Source: Vibrio sp. AND4
GTDB taxonomy: Bacteria > Pseudomonadota > Gammaproteobacteria > Enterobacterales > Vibrionaceae
Assembly: GCF_000171815.1 (NCBI RefSeq)
Contig: NZ_ABGR01000002.1
Location: forward strand, 186,001-250,000
Direction: 5' to 3'
DNA: 64,000 nucleotides
The position numbers and the translations under genes were made by a program. Shown in pieces: positions 1-9,533 of the stretch; the first letter of the stretch is position 1, and the number at the start of each line of letters is the position of its first letter. The notes under the pieces were generated by a model. That model was not told the origin of the DNA. It was given only the letters and a program-made list of their open reading frames with translations, and did not search any database.

Positions 1-2045
1 CGCTTAAAATTCGGAACCACCACGGTGACTTCTCCGACTTTTACACCCTGATATTTGATCGGCATACCTCTGGTTACTTCTTGGCTACCGTCTGTTTCTA
101 GTGCAATGACACGACCAAACTTACGAGCTTGGTTTTGATCTTTATAAAGCTTCCAACGTTGACCAACTTTGTTCTCTATGCCAGGTATGGAGTCGAAAGC
201 AATACCACCTTTAATTAATGTTTTGAGGGGGTGTGCTTTCACAGTTATTCCTGCTAAAGAAGCATCAATCTCAACACCTGAGCGATTCCAAAATACGGTT
301 TGTGCGCTGAGCAGATGAGCGTAACGATTCTCAATGGTCGCTTTGACCACCACACCCCCGTCAACCAAGCTGAAGTCTGAAATGTTACCGACAGGTAAGT
401 TACGATAAAGTAATGGACTGCCTTTCGAAATCGGTGGTAGCTCACTGGCAAACAGACTTAACGTTTTCGAACCGGTCTGGTTATACCTGGCCAGTTCCGC
501 TAGTGAAGCGCTTTGGAACAGTTGGTATTCATTTTGGATCTTCTCTTTTCCCTGACTTACAAAACTGATTGAACCAGTTAGAAGCTGCTTAGCAGGGGGG
601 ACGGTTACACTCAAACCTGATTCGGTCAACTCCGCGGACGCACTACCAGTGACGTAAAATCGGTTATCCGCTTTAATCAAACGTTTGTACTCATTATCAA
701 TAAGGACATCCATGAATACTTCATGTTTCGAGGTTTGTGCTTTTGTTTTGTCAAGTAAGCCAACTTTAATGATCGAACCCACAACTATGCCTTTGTAAAG
801 TACGTTGGCACCAGTATCTAGACCAAAAGAATTGTCCGAGACTAAGCGGATAGCAATTGATTTTTGTTGTTGTTGGTTAAAGACATTTTTGCGAATTGCG
901 GTAAAACGACGAGCGCGTTCACCTTCTCCCGGAACTATGGTTAAAAAGTTGCCACGGACGAGGTTGGTAATGTTTTCCACCCCTGAGAGGGAAACTTTTG
1001 CTTCTTCAAGAACAAAACGCGTTCCAGAAGTTAACATATCGCTAAAGGCTGGTTGGATGGCGGCTGATGCTAAAATGACTTCACGACCTTTAGAAAGGTG
1101 CAAATCCGTGATTTGGCCCACCTCGATTCCGCGGTACATAATGGGTGCGCCTTCACCACTGATATTATTATCGTCAGGAAGGGTGATTTTAATTGGAATA
1201 CCTCGACCTGCGGTTTTGAGATCTTTATACAGGCGGAATTCGGTATTTTCTTTCACAGGTTCACCATCATCTGGCGAATCTACTGCAATTGCCCCTCCAA
1301 GGAGGGCGCTCATGCTTTCAAAACGAATGTCTACACCATCAAACCCGATACTGGCGCCAATACCACTGACATTCCAAAAACGGCTGCGACTGTTAATTAG
1401 GTGCTGGTATTGTTCTTGAATATTAGCTTGAATGGTGATGGATTTGGTGTCGTCGTTCAGTTGATAGCTGAAAACTTCGCCAATTGGGATCTTTTTATAG
1501 ATAATCTTTGAGCCAATTGAAACGCCCCCCAGATCACGGCTCTTCATTTTGATATTTAGGCCTTGTGTCACGCGTAAATCAGTAGGCGCTGAGTCAAGTG
1601 CATGAAAGCTTGTTTCAAACTCTTCGCCGTCACCAGGCTGAATAGCAATGTAATTACCAGATACGAGAGCGTCAAGCCCGGAAACACCAGTCAAGCTTGC
1701 TGTCGGCTTTACTAGCCAAAACCGCGTTTTGTCGTTCAGCAATTTTGTGGCTTCCGGATAGATATCTGCGTCGACATAAATACTGCCTAAATCTTCGGAA
1801 AGGTTAATATCTCGAACCATACCTACTTCTAATCCCTGATAGCGGATGGTCGTTCGGCCAGCGACCAAACCTGCTGCATCGGAGAAGTATATTTGTACAC
1901 CTTGTCCTGCGTCATGAATTGATTTCATAACGAGCCATCCGGCTAATACCATGGTCAAAATCGGCAATAACCAAAGGGGAGATATACCTTTTCTCCTCTT
2001 TACGTCTGGCTCGTATGACGTTTGAGAACTGTTCTGATCACTCAT
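1..2045 (-). CDS. letB: LetB/YebT-like MCE-domain envelope lipid transport protein (C-terminus beyond window)
   Basis: About 681 N-terminal residues are visible; the gene runs off the left edge. After a short charged N-terminus there is one membrane anchor (around residues 22-40, rich in L, P, W and V) and then at least six MCE repeats, each with a variant of the pattern Y-x-G-[ILV]-x-V-G (YQGLEVG, YRGIEVG, YKGIVVG, YRNLPVG, YQGVKVG). LetB of E. coli has seven MCE repeats and forms a tunnel across the periplasm for lipids, whereas PqiB has three, so LetB is the better match. The start ATG overlaps the end of letA by 8 bp (ATGAGTGA), which indicates translational coupling with its inner-membrane partner. 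Confidence 0.93.
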   Translation of the reverse strand, partial: MSDQNSSQTSYEPDVKRRKGISPLWLLPILTMVLAGWLVMKSIHDAGQGVQIYFSDAAGLVAGRTTIRYQGLEVGMVRDINLSEDLGSIYVDADIYPEATKLLNDKTRFWLVKPTASLTGVSGLDALVSGNYIAIQPGDGEEFETSFHALDSAPTDLRVTQGLNIKMKSRDLGGVSIGSKIIYKKIPIGEVFSYQLNDDTKSITIQANIQEQYQHLINSRSRFWNVSGIGASIGFDGVDIRFESMSALLGGAIAVDSPDDGEPVKENTEFRLYKDLKTAGRGIPIKITLPDDNNISGEGAPIMYRGIEVGQITDLHLSKGREVILASAAIQPAFSDMLTSGTRFVLEEAKVSLSGVENITNLVRGNFLTIVPGEGERARRFTAIRKNVFNQQQQKSIAIRLVSDNSFGLDTGANVLYKGIVVGSIIKVGLLDKTKAQTSKHEVFMDVLIDNEYKRLIKADNRFYVTGSASAELTESGLSVTVPPAKQLLTGSISFVSQGKEKIQNEYQLFQSASLAELARYNQTGSKTLSLFASELPPISKGSPLLYRNLPVGNISDFSLVDGGVVVKATIENRYAHLLSAQTVFWNRSGVEIDASLAGITVKAHPLKTLIKGGIAFDSIPGIENKVGQRWKLYKDQNQARKFGRVIALETDGSQEVTRGMPIKYQGVKVGEVTVVVPNFK

Positions 2046-3285
2046 TAACTGACTCTTTTTCTGATTGTGTCTGGGCTTGGTCCCAAATAAACCTTGGGTC
2101 AATGCTCTCTGCCGCGAGCATGGTAAATATGACCACGGCACCGAAAGCAACTGCGCCATATCCCGGCGTGAAGTCGAGAATCTGTCCGCGATCGACTAAG
2201 GTCATCATGATAGAAATAACAAATAAGTCCATCACGGACCATTTACCGATCCATTTTACTGCAAAGTAAACCATCATTCGCTGTCTCCGAAACACCGAAC
2301 GTTTAAACTTAATACATAACAATATGTATGTAAGTCCTAGAATCTTGGCGACTGGAACCACGATACTGGCGACAAAAATAATAATAGCGATGCCATACAT
2401 CCCACTTTTAACCAAGCCCGCGACGCCCGAGAATATAGTATCTTCTAGACGTTTACCATTGGTCAGCAAGATGGAAATTGGAATCAAGTTAGCAGGGAAG
2501 ATCGCAATCGTCGCAGCGGCCAAATATGCCCACGTCTTCTGAATAGAGTTCGGTTTACGGTGATGCAATTCATTATGGCAGCGAGGGCAACGATCACCTT
2601 CAGGCTGTGATAGGTGACATTCATGGCAATGTATGTCTTTATGCTTAAAATCATAATTGGTCTCAGGTCGCCAGGCTTCCCAATAGCGACGGACGCTGAT
2701 CCGAGATATTAATAAAACGGTGAAAACTTGCAGTAGGACAAGCCCAATTAAGCCGGGTCCAACAAATATATCGGAGTAATCTTGCAGCTTAAAGCAGGAA
2801 ATAGCGATGCTCACAAGAAATACATCCAGCATCACCCAATGTTTCAGATGCTGAATTAGCCAAAGTGAGACACGTAGGCCCTTAAACCAACGCTTATGCA
2901 ACGACCAATGAGCAGTCACAACGGCGCTACATACTATGAGTGGAGCGAGCGAGCTGCAAAACAGAATCAAAATAGAGAGAAGAATAAAGCCCTCTTGAAA
3001 AAGTGTGATCATTCCTGAAGGCAAGGTCGCCGGTATCATCACTCCGAACAGACGAATACTGATGAAGTTAAAAAAGTGCGAGGGAATAAATAGCAAAATA
3101 CAGGTAACAGCAATAGCAAGATTACCCGACAAGCTAGGTCTACCACCACGGTACAATTGTGTACCACACCGTGGGCAGTATGCACTTTTACGACTTGGCA
3201 AGTCGATGATATCGACGGGAAGTTCACAACCTTGGCATAAGCGAATGTTAGTCGGCTGCGCCGCGAGTTTAGACAGAGAGGTCAT
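2038..3285 (-). CDS. letA: LetA/YebS (PqiA family) inner-membrane protein
   Basis: This 415-residue protein has two related halves, each starting with a cysteine cluster of zinc-ribbon type (CQGC...CPRC near residues 18-41 and CHEC...CPRC near 221-237) followed by about four hydrophobic segments. That is the PqiA/LetA architecture. In E. coli LetA is the inner-membrane partner that feeds lipids to the LetB tunnel. The gene sits directly upstream of letB with an 8-bp overlap and 24 bp downstream of an ABC exporter gene on the same strand, so the three may be cotranscribed. The family is certain. The choice of LetA over PqiA rests on the many MCE repeats of the partner. Confidence 0.92.
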   Translation of the reverse strand: MTSLSKLAAQPTNIRLCQGCELPVDIIDLPSRKSAYCPRCGTQLYRGGRPSLSGNLAIAVTCILLFIPSHFFNFISIRLFGVMIPATLPSGMITLFQEGFILLSILILFCSSLAPLIVCSAVVTAHWSLHKRWFKGLRVSLWLIQHLKHWVMLDVFLVSIAISCFKLQDYSDIFVGPGLIGLVLLQVFTVLLISRISVRRYWEAWRPETNYDFKHKDIHCHECHLSQPEGDRCPRCHNELHHRKPNSIQKTWAYLAAATIAIFPANLIPISILLTNGKRLEDTIFSGVAGLVKSGMYGIAIIIFVASIVVPVAKILGLTYILLCIKFKRSVFRRQRMMVYFAVKWIGKWSVMDLFVISIMMTLVDRGQILDFTPGYGAVAFGAVVIFTMLAAESIDPRFIWDQAQTQSEKESVNE

Positions 3286-3309
3286 GATGACCTCCCTAAA
3301 AATAATGGT

Positions 3310-5106
3310 TTAAGCGTGGGACTGAATGCCCCCATACAAGGTTTGATATAAGCCTTCTTGCTCAACGAGCTCACCATGTGTTCCTGTTTGCGTCACTCTG
3401 CCGTCTTCAAGCACATAAATCAAATCTGCCTGTTTTACCGCTGACAAACGGTGGGCAACAATAAGTGTGGTTCTTCCACGTAAAAATTCCGTTAACGCAC
3501 CATGTAATGCTGCTTCCGTTGCAGTATCCAATGCTGACGTTGCTTCGTCTAGGATAACAAATTGTGGATTACTAAGCACCATACGAGCAATGGCCAAACG
3601 TTGACGCTGGCCACCGGATAAGCGAATACCATTACGGCCAATTTGCGTTTCCAATCCGTGGTTAAGTTGAGAAATGACATCTTGCAGTTGAGCGACTTCC
3701 AGTGCTCGCCAGAGTGCGACCTCATCAAAGTCCCCACCAAGAGTGAGATTATGCCTCAATGAGTCGTTGAATAGTATAGGTTGTTGTAAAACAACGGCAA
3801 TCTTGTCGCGTATCACTTCAAAGCTGATGTCTTCCGTTAGTTCATCATTAAAACGAATAGAACCTGAATTCTGACGGTAAACACCAATCAATAGTTGGAT
3901 AAGCGTCGATTTACCTCCACCACTTGCCCCCACCAGAGCGACTTTCGTGCCGGCTGGAATATGAAGAGAAAGGTTGTCCAGCACTTTAATTTCATTGTTG
4001 TATGAAAAATCAACATGTTCAATTTTTACATCAACTTCGCGGTTTTCTCTGAAAGGATTTACTTTCGAGACAGGCCTATGTTCTTCTTCTAATACGAGTA
4101 GATCATTAATACGCTTGAGGGCCGCTTTTGCACTATACCAAGAGAATTGGATACCCAAAAGCTCTTGAACGGGGGACAGCATAAACCAAAGGTAACCGAA
4201 GACCGCAAAGATTTGACCAATAGTAAGGTCACTAAACATGACCATTAACATTGCCACAGCGCGAAATAATTCGAAACCGATCAAAAATAGAAGAAAGGAG
4301 ACACGCCCTGCAGCTTCTGATTGCCACGCGTATTTATCAGCATCGATACGAACTTGATCGGCGCTATCTTTTAATTGCTTAAGAAATTCTCGCTCTCTAT
4401 TCGCAGCACGTAACTGGTAAATACCATCAAGTGTTTCCACTAAGCGGTTTTGGAAACGTTCAAATGAATGGTTTTCTTTACGCTTTAAGTGCTTCACCAT
4501 GCTTCCCAGTTTACGTGAGAAGTAGATAACAATAGGGTTAACCAAAAGAATAAAAAGCCCCAGTCTCCAATCAAGCCAAAGTAGCACGATCGCCGTACCA
4601 ATAACGGTGAGAAAACTGATAACGAATTTAGCTAACGTGGAGCCTATAAACTGATCGATGGTCTCGATGTCAGTGATCAGGTGCGCATTAATGCCCCCGC
4701 TGCCTTTGGTTTCGTATTGTCGAATACTAATACGACCCAGCTTGTCGATCATTTTACTGCGCATCTCGAAGGTGATGGTCTTTGAGACTAGAGTGAATTG
4801 ACGACTTTGAATAATATTAAGGCCTTGACTGGCTGCCCTCATCAGCACGACTAAGAAGAGAGTAAAGAAGATATAACCCGTCGGTGTATGCCATGACTCA
4901 GGCAAAACAGAGTTCATTGCCGCAAGCCCGGATGCTGGTTTGTCTAACAAGACCTCATCAACCATCAGCGGCATAAGGAGAGGGATTGGAACACTAATCA
5001 AGGTCGCAAGTACGGCTATCAAGTTCGCTAGGATCAGCTTAGACTTGTGGTTTTTCACTTGTGTTATCAACCAAGAACGGCTAATAGTGTTATTTTTCGG
5101 ATGCAT
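3310..5106 (-). CDS. ABC exporter, fused membrane and ATPase domains
   Basis: The 598 residues have the layout of a type IV ABC half-transporter: six membrane segments in about residues 20-310, then an ATPase domain with Walker A GASGGGKST, signature LSGGQRQRLAIAR, Walker B VILDEAT and the H-loop in IVAHRLS. Such proteins act as homo- or heterodimers and export lipids, peptides or drugs. No peptidase or substrate-specific domain is present, so the substrate cannot be named. It lies upstream of letAB on the same strand with 24 bp between, which would fit an envelope lipid role, but this is inference only. Divergent from msrC. Confidence 0.9.
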   Translation of the reverse strand: MHPKNNTISRSWLITQVKNHKSKLILANLIAVLATLISVPIPLLMPLMVDEVLLDKPASGLAAMNSVLPESWHTPTGYIFFTLFLVVLMRAASQGLNIIQSRQFTLVSKTITFEMRSKMIDKLGRISIRQYETKGSGGINAHLITDIETIDQFIGSTLAKFVISFLTVIGTAIVLLWLDWRLGLFILLVNPIVIYFSRKLGSMVKHLKRKENHSFERFQNRLVETLDGIYQLRAANREREFLKQLKDSADQVRIDADKYAWQSEAAGRVSFLLFLIGFELFRAVAMLMVMFSDLTIGQIFAVFGYLWFMLSPVQELLGIQFSWYSAKAALKRINDLLVLEEEHRPVSKVNPFRENREVDVKIEHVDFSYNNEIKVLDNLSLHIPAGTKVALVGASGGGKSTLIQLLIGVYRQNSGSIRFNDELTEDISFEVIRDKIAVVLQQPILFNDSLRHNLTLGGDFDEVALWRALEVAQLQDVISQLNHGLETQIGRNGIRLSGGQRQRLAIARMVLSNPQFVILDEATSALDTATEAALHGALTEFLRGRTTLIVAHRLSAVKQADLIYVLEDGRVTQTGTHGELVEQEGLYQTLYGGIQSHA

Positions 5107-5197
5107 TTTAATTGAGAATAAGTCCTATTAAAAGTAGGGCAGCATTGTAACGACATACCATAAGAATGGAAGACTAAATAAAAAGCAGGAAGTTAAT

Positions 5198-5671
5198 ATG
5201 AACATAGAACAATACCATAGACTTACCAAGCAAGCTGTTGCGCTTATCGAATCTGAAAAGGACGTCATTGCAAACCTTGCTAACATCAGTGCTTTACTCA
5301 ATATGGAAATTGAACATATAAATTGGGTTGGCTTTTACCTAGTAAAAGGGAGCGAGTTGGTGCTTGGTCCTTTTCAAGGTAAGCCTGCGTGCGTTCGAAT
5401 CCCCATCGGTAGTGGTGTCTGTGGAACAGCTGCGCAAACTAACTGCGTTCAAAGAGTATACGATGTGCACGAATTCGAAGGTCACATCGCTTGTGATGCA
5501 TCGAGTAACTCAGAAATTGTTGTTCCTTTTGTCATCAATGGGAGGGTGGCTGGAGTATTGGATATCGATAGCCCAAATATTGGTCGATTTAATGAAATTG
5601 ATGAAGAAGGTCTCTCATATTTTATGGTTGAAGTAGAAAAGCTGCTTAATTCGCACGCTAACGACGCATAA
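5198..5671 (+). CDS. msrC: Free methionine-(R)-sulfoxide reductase (GAF domain)
   Basis: A 157-residue single GAF-domain protein. Cysteines at 65, 75 and 99 have the same spacing (10 and 24) as the three redox cysteines of E. coli fRMsr (84, 94, 118), which reduces free Met-R-sulfoxide with electrons from thioredoxin. The motif IPIGSGVCGTAA around residues 68-79 is typical of the family. It is a cytoplasmic oxidative-damage repair enzyme. The gene is followed about 100 bp later by proQ, the same neighbour order as yebR-proQ-prc in enterobacteria. The start ATG has an AGGAAG-type ribosome site shortly upstream. Confidence 0.95.
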   Translation: MNIEQYHRLTKQAVALIESEKDVIANLANISALLNMEIEHINWVGFYLVKGSELVLGPFQGKPACVRIPIGSGVCGTAAQTNCVQRVYDVHEFEGHIACDASSNSEIVVPFVINGRVAGVLDIDSPNIGRFNEIDEEGLSYFMVEVEKLLNSHANDA

Positions 5672-5769
5672 ATTCATCTTCGAGTGTGGTTTTTCCTTAG
5701 CATGTCACTATAATACGAGAATATTTTTTCTTAAGGCTTCGCGGAAATCCGCTCAAACCAGGAACCCTC

Positions 5770-6393
5770 ATGACTGAAAAGTTAAAAAACAGCAAAGAAG
5801 TTATCGCATATATTGCTGAATGTTTCCCAAAGTGCTTTACTTTAGAAGGTGAAGCAAAACCACTGAAAATTGGTATTTTTCAAGATCTTGCGGAACGTCT
5901 AAATGAAGACGAAAAAGTAAGCAAAACTCAGCTTCGTGCGGCGTTAAGACAGTACACTTCATCATGGCGTTACCTTCATGGTGTGAAACCAGACGCGGTA
6001 CGTGTTGATTTAGATGGCAACCCATGTGGTGTGCTAGAAGAGGAACATGTAGAGCACGCTAAAGCGACACTTGCTGAGAGCAAAGCGAAAGTTCAAGCTC
6101 GTCGTAAAGAGCAAGCTAAGAAAGCTCGTGAAGAGGGTAAGGCTAAAGCAAAACCTGCGGCTAAGAAGCCACAGCAGCCACGTCGTGCTAATCCAAAAGT
6201 ACAAAAAGAAAGTAAGCCTGTAGAAACACGCGCGCTAAACGCTGACGAAATCACAACTGGAAACACAGTAAACGTGAATATGGGCAAGGGAAACATGGCA
6301 GCGACCATTGTTGAAGTCAATAAGGAAGATGTACGTGTTCAACTTGCTAACGGCCTACAAATGGTTGTGAAAGCGGAGCACTTGCGCGCATAA
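5770..6393 (+). CDS. proQ: RNA chaperone ProQ
   Basis: A 207-residue protein in three parts: an N-terminal FinO/ProQ RNA-binding domain (about residues 1-118, with the [15 protein letters not shown] helix), a very basic Ala/Lys/Arg linker (about 120-155) and a C-terminal Tudor-like domain (about 160-207). ProQ binds structured sRNAs and mRNA 3' ends and, in E. coli, affects proP expression. Slightly shorter than the 232-residue E. coli protein because the linker is shorter. It is followed by prc after 17 bp, so the two are almost certainly cotranscribed, as in other gammaproteobacteria. Confidence 0.96.
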   Translation: MTEKLKNSKEVIAYIAECFPKCFTLEGEAKPLKIGIFQDLAERLNEDEKVSKTQLRAALRQYTSSWRYLHGVKPDAVRVDLDGNPCGVLEEEHVEHAKATLAESKAKVQARRKEQAKKAREEGKAKAKPAAKKPQQPRRANPKVQKESKPVETRALNADEITTGNTVNVNMGKGNMAATIVEVNKEDVRVQLANGLQMVVKAEHLRA

Positions 6394-6410
6394 GGGAGAT
6401 ACTCCTACGC

Positions 6411-8405
6411 ATGAATTGCCGTTCAAAAGTGACACTGATCGCTGCTAGCTTCTGGCTAGTAGCATCAGCTCAGGCTCTAGAAGCTAAATTAAACAAAGAT
6501 GATTTGCCGGTTCTTGCACCTGAAGTTCAGCATGAAACCGCTAGTAAACGAGTAACGTCTCGATTTACTCGCTCTCATTATAAGCACTTTAACCTTAACG
6601 ATGATTTCTCCAAGGCGATCTTTGAACGCTACGTAGAAATGCTCGATTACAACAGAAACATTTTTACGCAATCCGATATCGATTCTTTCAAAGATTGGTC
6701 AATTAGCCTTGACGATCAGCTGAAAGCTGGCAACAACCAGATTGCCTTTGACGTTTATAACCTTTCGATAAAAAAGCGTTTTGACCGTTTTGCCTACGCG
6801 CTGACTCTACTCGATAAAGAAATCAAGTTCGATACTGATGAGTTTATTGAATTAGATCGCTCTGAGGCCGCATGGCCAAAAGACAAAGCAGAGTTAAACG
6901 AATTGTGGCGCAAACGTGTTAAGTACGATGCTCTTAACCTTAAAATGACTGGTAAAAAATGGCCAGAAATTAAAGAAGTGTTAGAGAAGCGTTACAACAA
7001 CGCGATGAAACGTATTACGCAAACTCGTAACGAAGACGCTTTCCAACTTTACATGAATGCTTTTTCTCGTGAAGTGGACCCACATACTAGCTACTTATCT
7101 CCACGAAATGCTGAGCAATTCCAATCAGAGATGAATCTGTCACTGGAAGGGATTGGCGCTGTATTGCAAATGACAGATGACTATACCGTGATTCGTTCTT
7201 TGGTCGCAGGTGGTCCAGCTTCTAAGAGTAAACAGTTAGGTGAGGGCGACCGCATTATAGGTGTCGGTCAAGATGGCGAAGAAGTTGTTGATGTTATCGG
7301 TTGGCGTCTCGATGACGTTGTCCAGTTAATTAAAGGTCCTAAAGGCAGCAAAGTTAACCTTCAAGTCTTGCCAGAAGGTAAGGACACGAAGAGTTACGTT
7401 GTCACTATTGTGCGTGATAAAGTTCGCCTAGAAGACCGTGCAGTCAAGTCTGAAATCATAGAGACAGACGGTAAAAAGATTGGTGTCCTTGAAGTGCCAA
7501 GCTTCTACGTTGGCCTTTCGAAAGATACCGACAAATTGCTGACTGAGTTAAAAAGTAAGAATGTTGATGGTGTCATCGTGGACTTGCGCAACAACGGTGG
7601 CGGTGCACTCACTGAGGCTACGGCACTCACTGGCCTGTTTATTAAAGAAGGGCCAGTTGTTCAAGTGCGAGATAGTTACGGTCGAATCAAAGTTAACGCG
7701 GATACTGATGGCAAAATAAGTTACGATGGCCCATTAACTGTATTGATTAATCGTTATAGCGCTTCTGCGTCTGAGATTTTTGCGGCAGCAATGCAGGATT
7801 ACAACCGAGCGATTATACTTGGTGAAAACTCTTTCGGTAAGGGAACAGTTCAACAGCACCGTTCATTAAATCACATCTACGATCTTTTCGACAAAGAACT
7901 TGGCTATGTGCAATATACTATTCAAAAGTTCTATCGGATTGATGGTGGCAGTACTCAAAATCGTGGTGTAGCACCAGACATTGCTTACCCAACTCCAGTT
8001 GAGCCAAGTGAAACTGGCGAGAGTGTTGAGGGCAACGCTCTGCCTTGGGACAGTATCGATAAAGCGAAATATCAAACGCTGCCAAGTAATGCTGCACTTG
8101 TAACCAAGCTTACTAAGCTTCATACCAAGCGTATTGCTGATGAAATGGAATTCCGATTCATCAATGAGGATATCGAAAAGTACCGTAAAGAGAAAGATGA
8201 TAACTTATTGTCTCTTAACGAGAAAGTTCGTGAAGATGAATCAGACAAAGCTGATGCCTTACGTTTAGAGCGGATTAATAAACGCCAATCTCACTTGGAT
8301 AAAAAAGCATTCAAGAAGTTAGACGATGTACCGAAAGACTACGAAGCACCAGACGTTTATCTCGATGAATCCGTCGCTATAATGGTAGATATGCTGAAGA
8401 AGTAA
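6411..8405 (+). CDS. prc: Tail-specific periplasmic protease Prc
   Basis: A 664-residue precursor with a signal peptide (cleavage probably near residue 22), a PDZ domain around 235-325 and an S41 protease domain. The motif RYSASASEIF places Ser452, and GENSFGKGT places Lys477, at exactly the numbers of the E. coli catalytic dyad. The enzyme degrades periplasmic proteins with nonpolar C-termini and processes FtsI; in E. coli it works with the adaptor NlpI to control the hydrolase MepS. It is cotranscribed with proQ and ends at a strong terminator. A GTTACGTTGTCAC sequence inside the gene (7393-7405) is one base away from the matS consensus. Confidence 0.97.
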   Translation: MNCRSKVTLIAASFWLVASAQALEAKLNKDDLPVLAPEVQHETASKRVTSRFTRSHYKHFNLNDDFSKAIFERYVEMLDYNRNIFTQSDIDSFKDWSISLDDQLKAGNNQIAFDVYNLSIKKRFDRFAYALTLLDKEIKFDTDEFIELDRSEAAWPKDKAELNELWRKRVKYDALNLKMTGKKWPEIKEVLEKRYNNAMKRITQTRNEDAFQLYMNAFSREVDPHTSYLSPRNAEQFQSEMNLSLEGIGAVLQMTDDYTVIRSLVAGGPASKSKQLGEGDRIIGVGQDGEEVVDVIGWRLDDVVQLIKGPKGSKVNLQVLPEGKDTKSYVVTIVRDKVRLEDRAVKSEIIETDGKKIGVLEVPSFYVGLSKDTDKLLTELKSKNVDGVIVDLRNNGGGALTEATALTGLFIKEGPVVQVRDSYGRIKVNADTDGKISYDGPLTVLINRYSASASEIFAAAMQDYNRAIILGENSFGKGTVQQHRSLNHIYDLFDKELGYVQYTIQKFYRIDGGSTQNRGVAPDIAYPTPVEPSETGESVEGNALPWDSIDKAKYQTLPSNAALVTKLTKLHTKRIADEMEFRFINEDIEKYRKEKDDNLLSLNEKVREDESDKADALRLERINKRQSHLDKKAFKKLDDVPKDYEAPDVYLDESVAIMVDMLKK

Positions 8406-8441
8406 AAATTCAGTGATAACGACTATAAATATTAGACATTA

Positions 8442-8474
8442 AGAGTGAGTCATTGCGGCTCACTCTTTTTTTTT
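8442..8474 (+). terminator. Terminator of proQ-prc
   Basis: An 8-bp perfect stem (AGAGTGAG / CTCACTCT, 8442-8449 with 8459-8466) is followed by eight T. It begins 37 bp after the prc stop codon. Confidence 0.9.
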
Positions 8475-8614
8475 GTGTTTAAACCGTGGGTTATTGAGTA
8501 ATCTCAATTGTTAATACTCTTAATTTGCACCAATAATTTACGTGATGAAGTTCATATATTTAGCAAAAATGAGATCTAGAGCCTAAGCTAAAAGAAAACG
8601 ATAAGGATTCCGTT

Positions 8615-9280
8615 ATGAAATGGTTCGTTATTTTGCTTAGCTGTTGCTGCATCAGCATATCTAGCGCGGAAACCAACAAGGAAGATGAACTTAGCCATTT
8701 TGATACACCTTTTCTAATTGGTGACTGGTATCTCATGAACCCAAACCCGGACGACACATCAGAGGATTTTCGGGCGATAAAGCTGACTCTAGGTTCAGAT
8801 TACACGTTTGCCATTGATATTCAAAAACGTGATTATTCAATTGACCATTGGGAAGGGCTGTACAATGCCAATGAAGACACCCTTGTCCTTGGGTTGAATA
8901 CTGATGAACCTCAAGTTTATTCATATCGAAATAATCACAATACACTCGACCTAAACGGTGTGATGTTTACCAAGGGGTTGCCTGATGCGCTAGCGGGGAT
9001 TTGGTCTAGTTCACAAATTGCTGGCGATGGTATGCTGGCCAACAACATCAATCAGATGGATCTCGTTCTTCAATCAGACTTCGTATTTATGTTTAGAGTT
9101 TCGAATGCAGAAGGTGAGGAATCCGTCAAGCAGGGCGTATTCTTCACAGAAGATGAACATCTCGTTCTTTTGTACGAGAACGGTGAACATGGAACGCGAT
9201 ACACATTAAATCAAAATGAATTAACGATTGAGGATTCTGCAGGTAACATGTACGCAGAGCTTAATAGAGTTACGCCGTAA
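8615..9280 (+). CDS. Secreted protein of unknown function with two internal repeats
   Basis: A 221-residue protein that I do not recognise. Residues 1-19 look like a signal peptide ending in SSA, so export is expected. The mature part appears to be an internal duplication: the first half has GDWYL, LTLGSDYTFAIDI, EGLYNANEDTLVL and YSYRNNHNTLDL in order, and the second half has GIWSS, LVLQSDFVFMFRV, QGVFFTEDEHLVL and YTLNQNELTIED at matching distances. Alternating hydrophobic residues suggest beta-strands, possibly lipocalin-like or small beta-barrels. A GATAAGGA-type ribosome site precedes the ATG. It stands alone between prc and pepN. A perfect KOPS sequence lies inside it at 8850-8857. Confidence 0.75.
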   Translation: MKWFVILLSCCCISISSAETNKEDELSHFDTPFLIGDWYLMNPNPDDTSEDFRAIKLTLGSDYTFAIDIQKRDYSIDHWEGLYNANEDTLVLGLNTDEPQVYSYRNNHNTLDLNGVMFTKGLPDALAGIWSSSQIAGDGMLANNINQMDLVLQSDFVFMFRVSNAEGEESVKQGVFFTEDEHLVLLYENGEHGTRYTLNQNELTIEDSAGNMYAELNRVTP

Positions 9281-9533
9281 CAAATAGGTGGCTGGCTATA
9301 ACATCACTTTCCAGTGACACTTCTTGCTGGCTTTACGTGGCTGAGTAATAGTGAATTATTCTGGCGTAGACTAAATGTTAATCAGAAAACTGAGCTAGGC
9401 CACTAAACGCCCCGTTTTTTTACGGAAAGACTTGTATTCTGATACCACAAACCCTACAAATAGCTTATATAGTGATACCAGCTAACCTTCGTTACTGGTA
9501 TTTTTGTGGTTATCTATACAAGGATTTATGGAC

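Noticed and set aside
805..1419. 204-codon plus-strand frame opposite letB
   Set aside because: Antisense shadow of a clear MCE-domain gene; the composition is atypical (many Arg and Ser), with no ribosome site.
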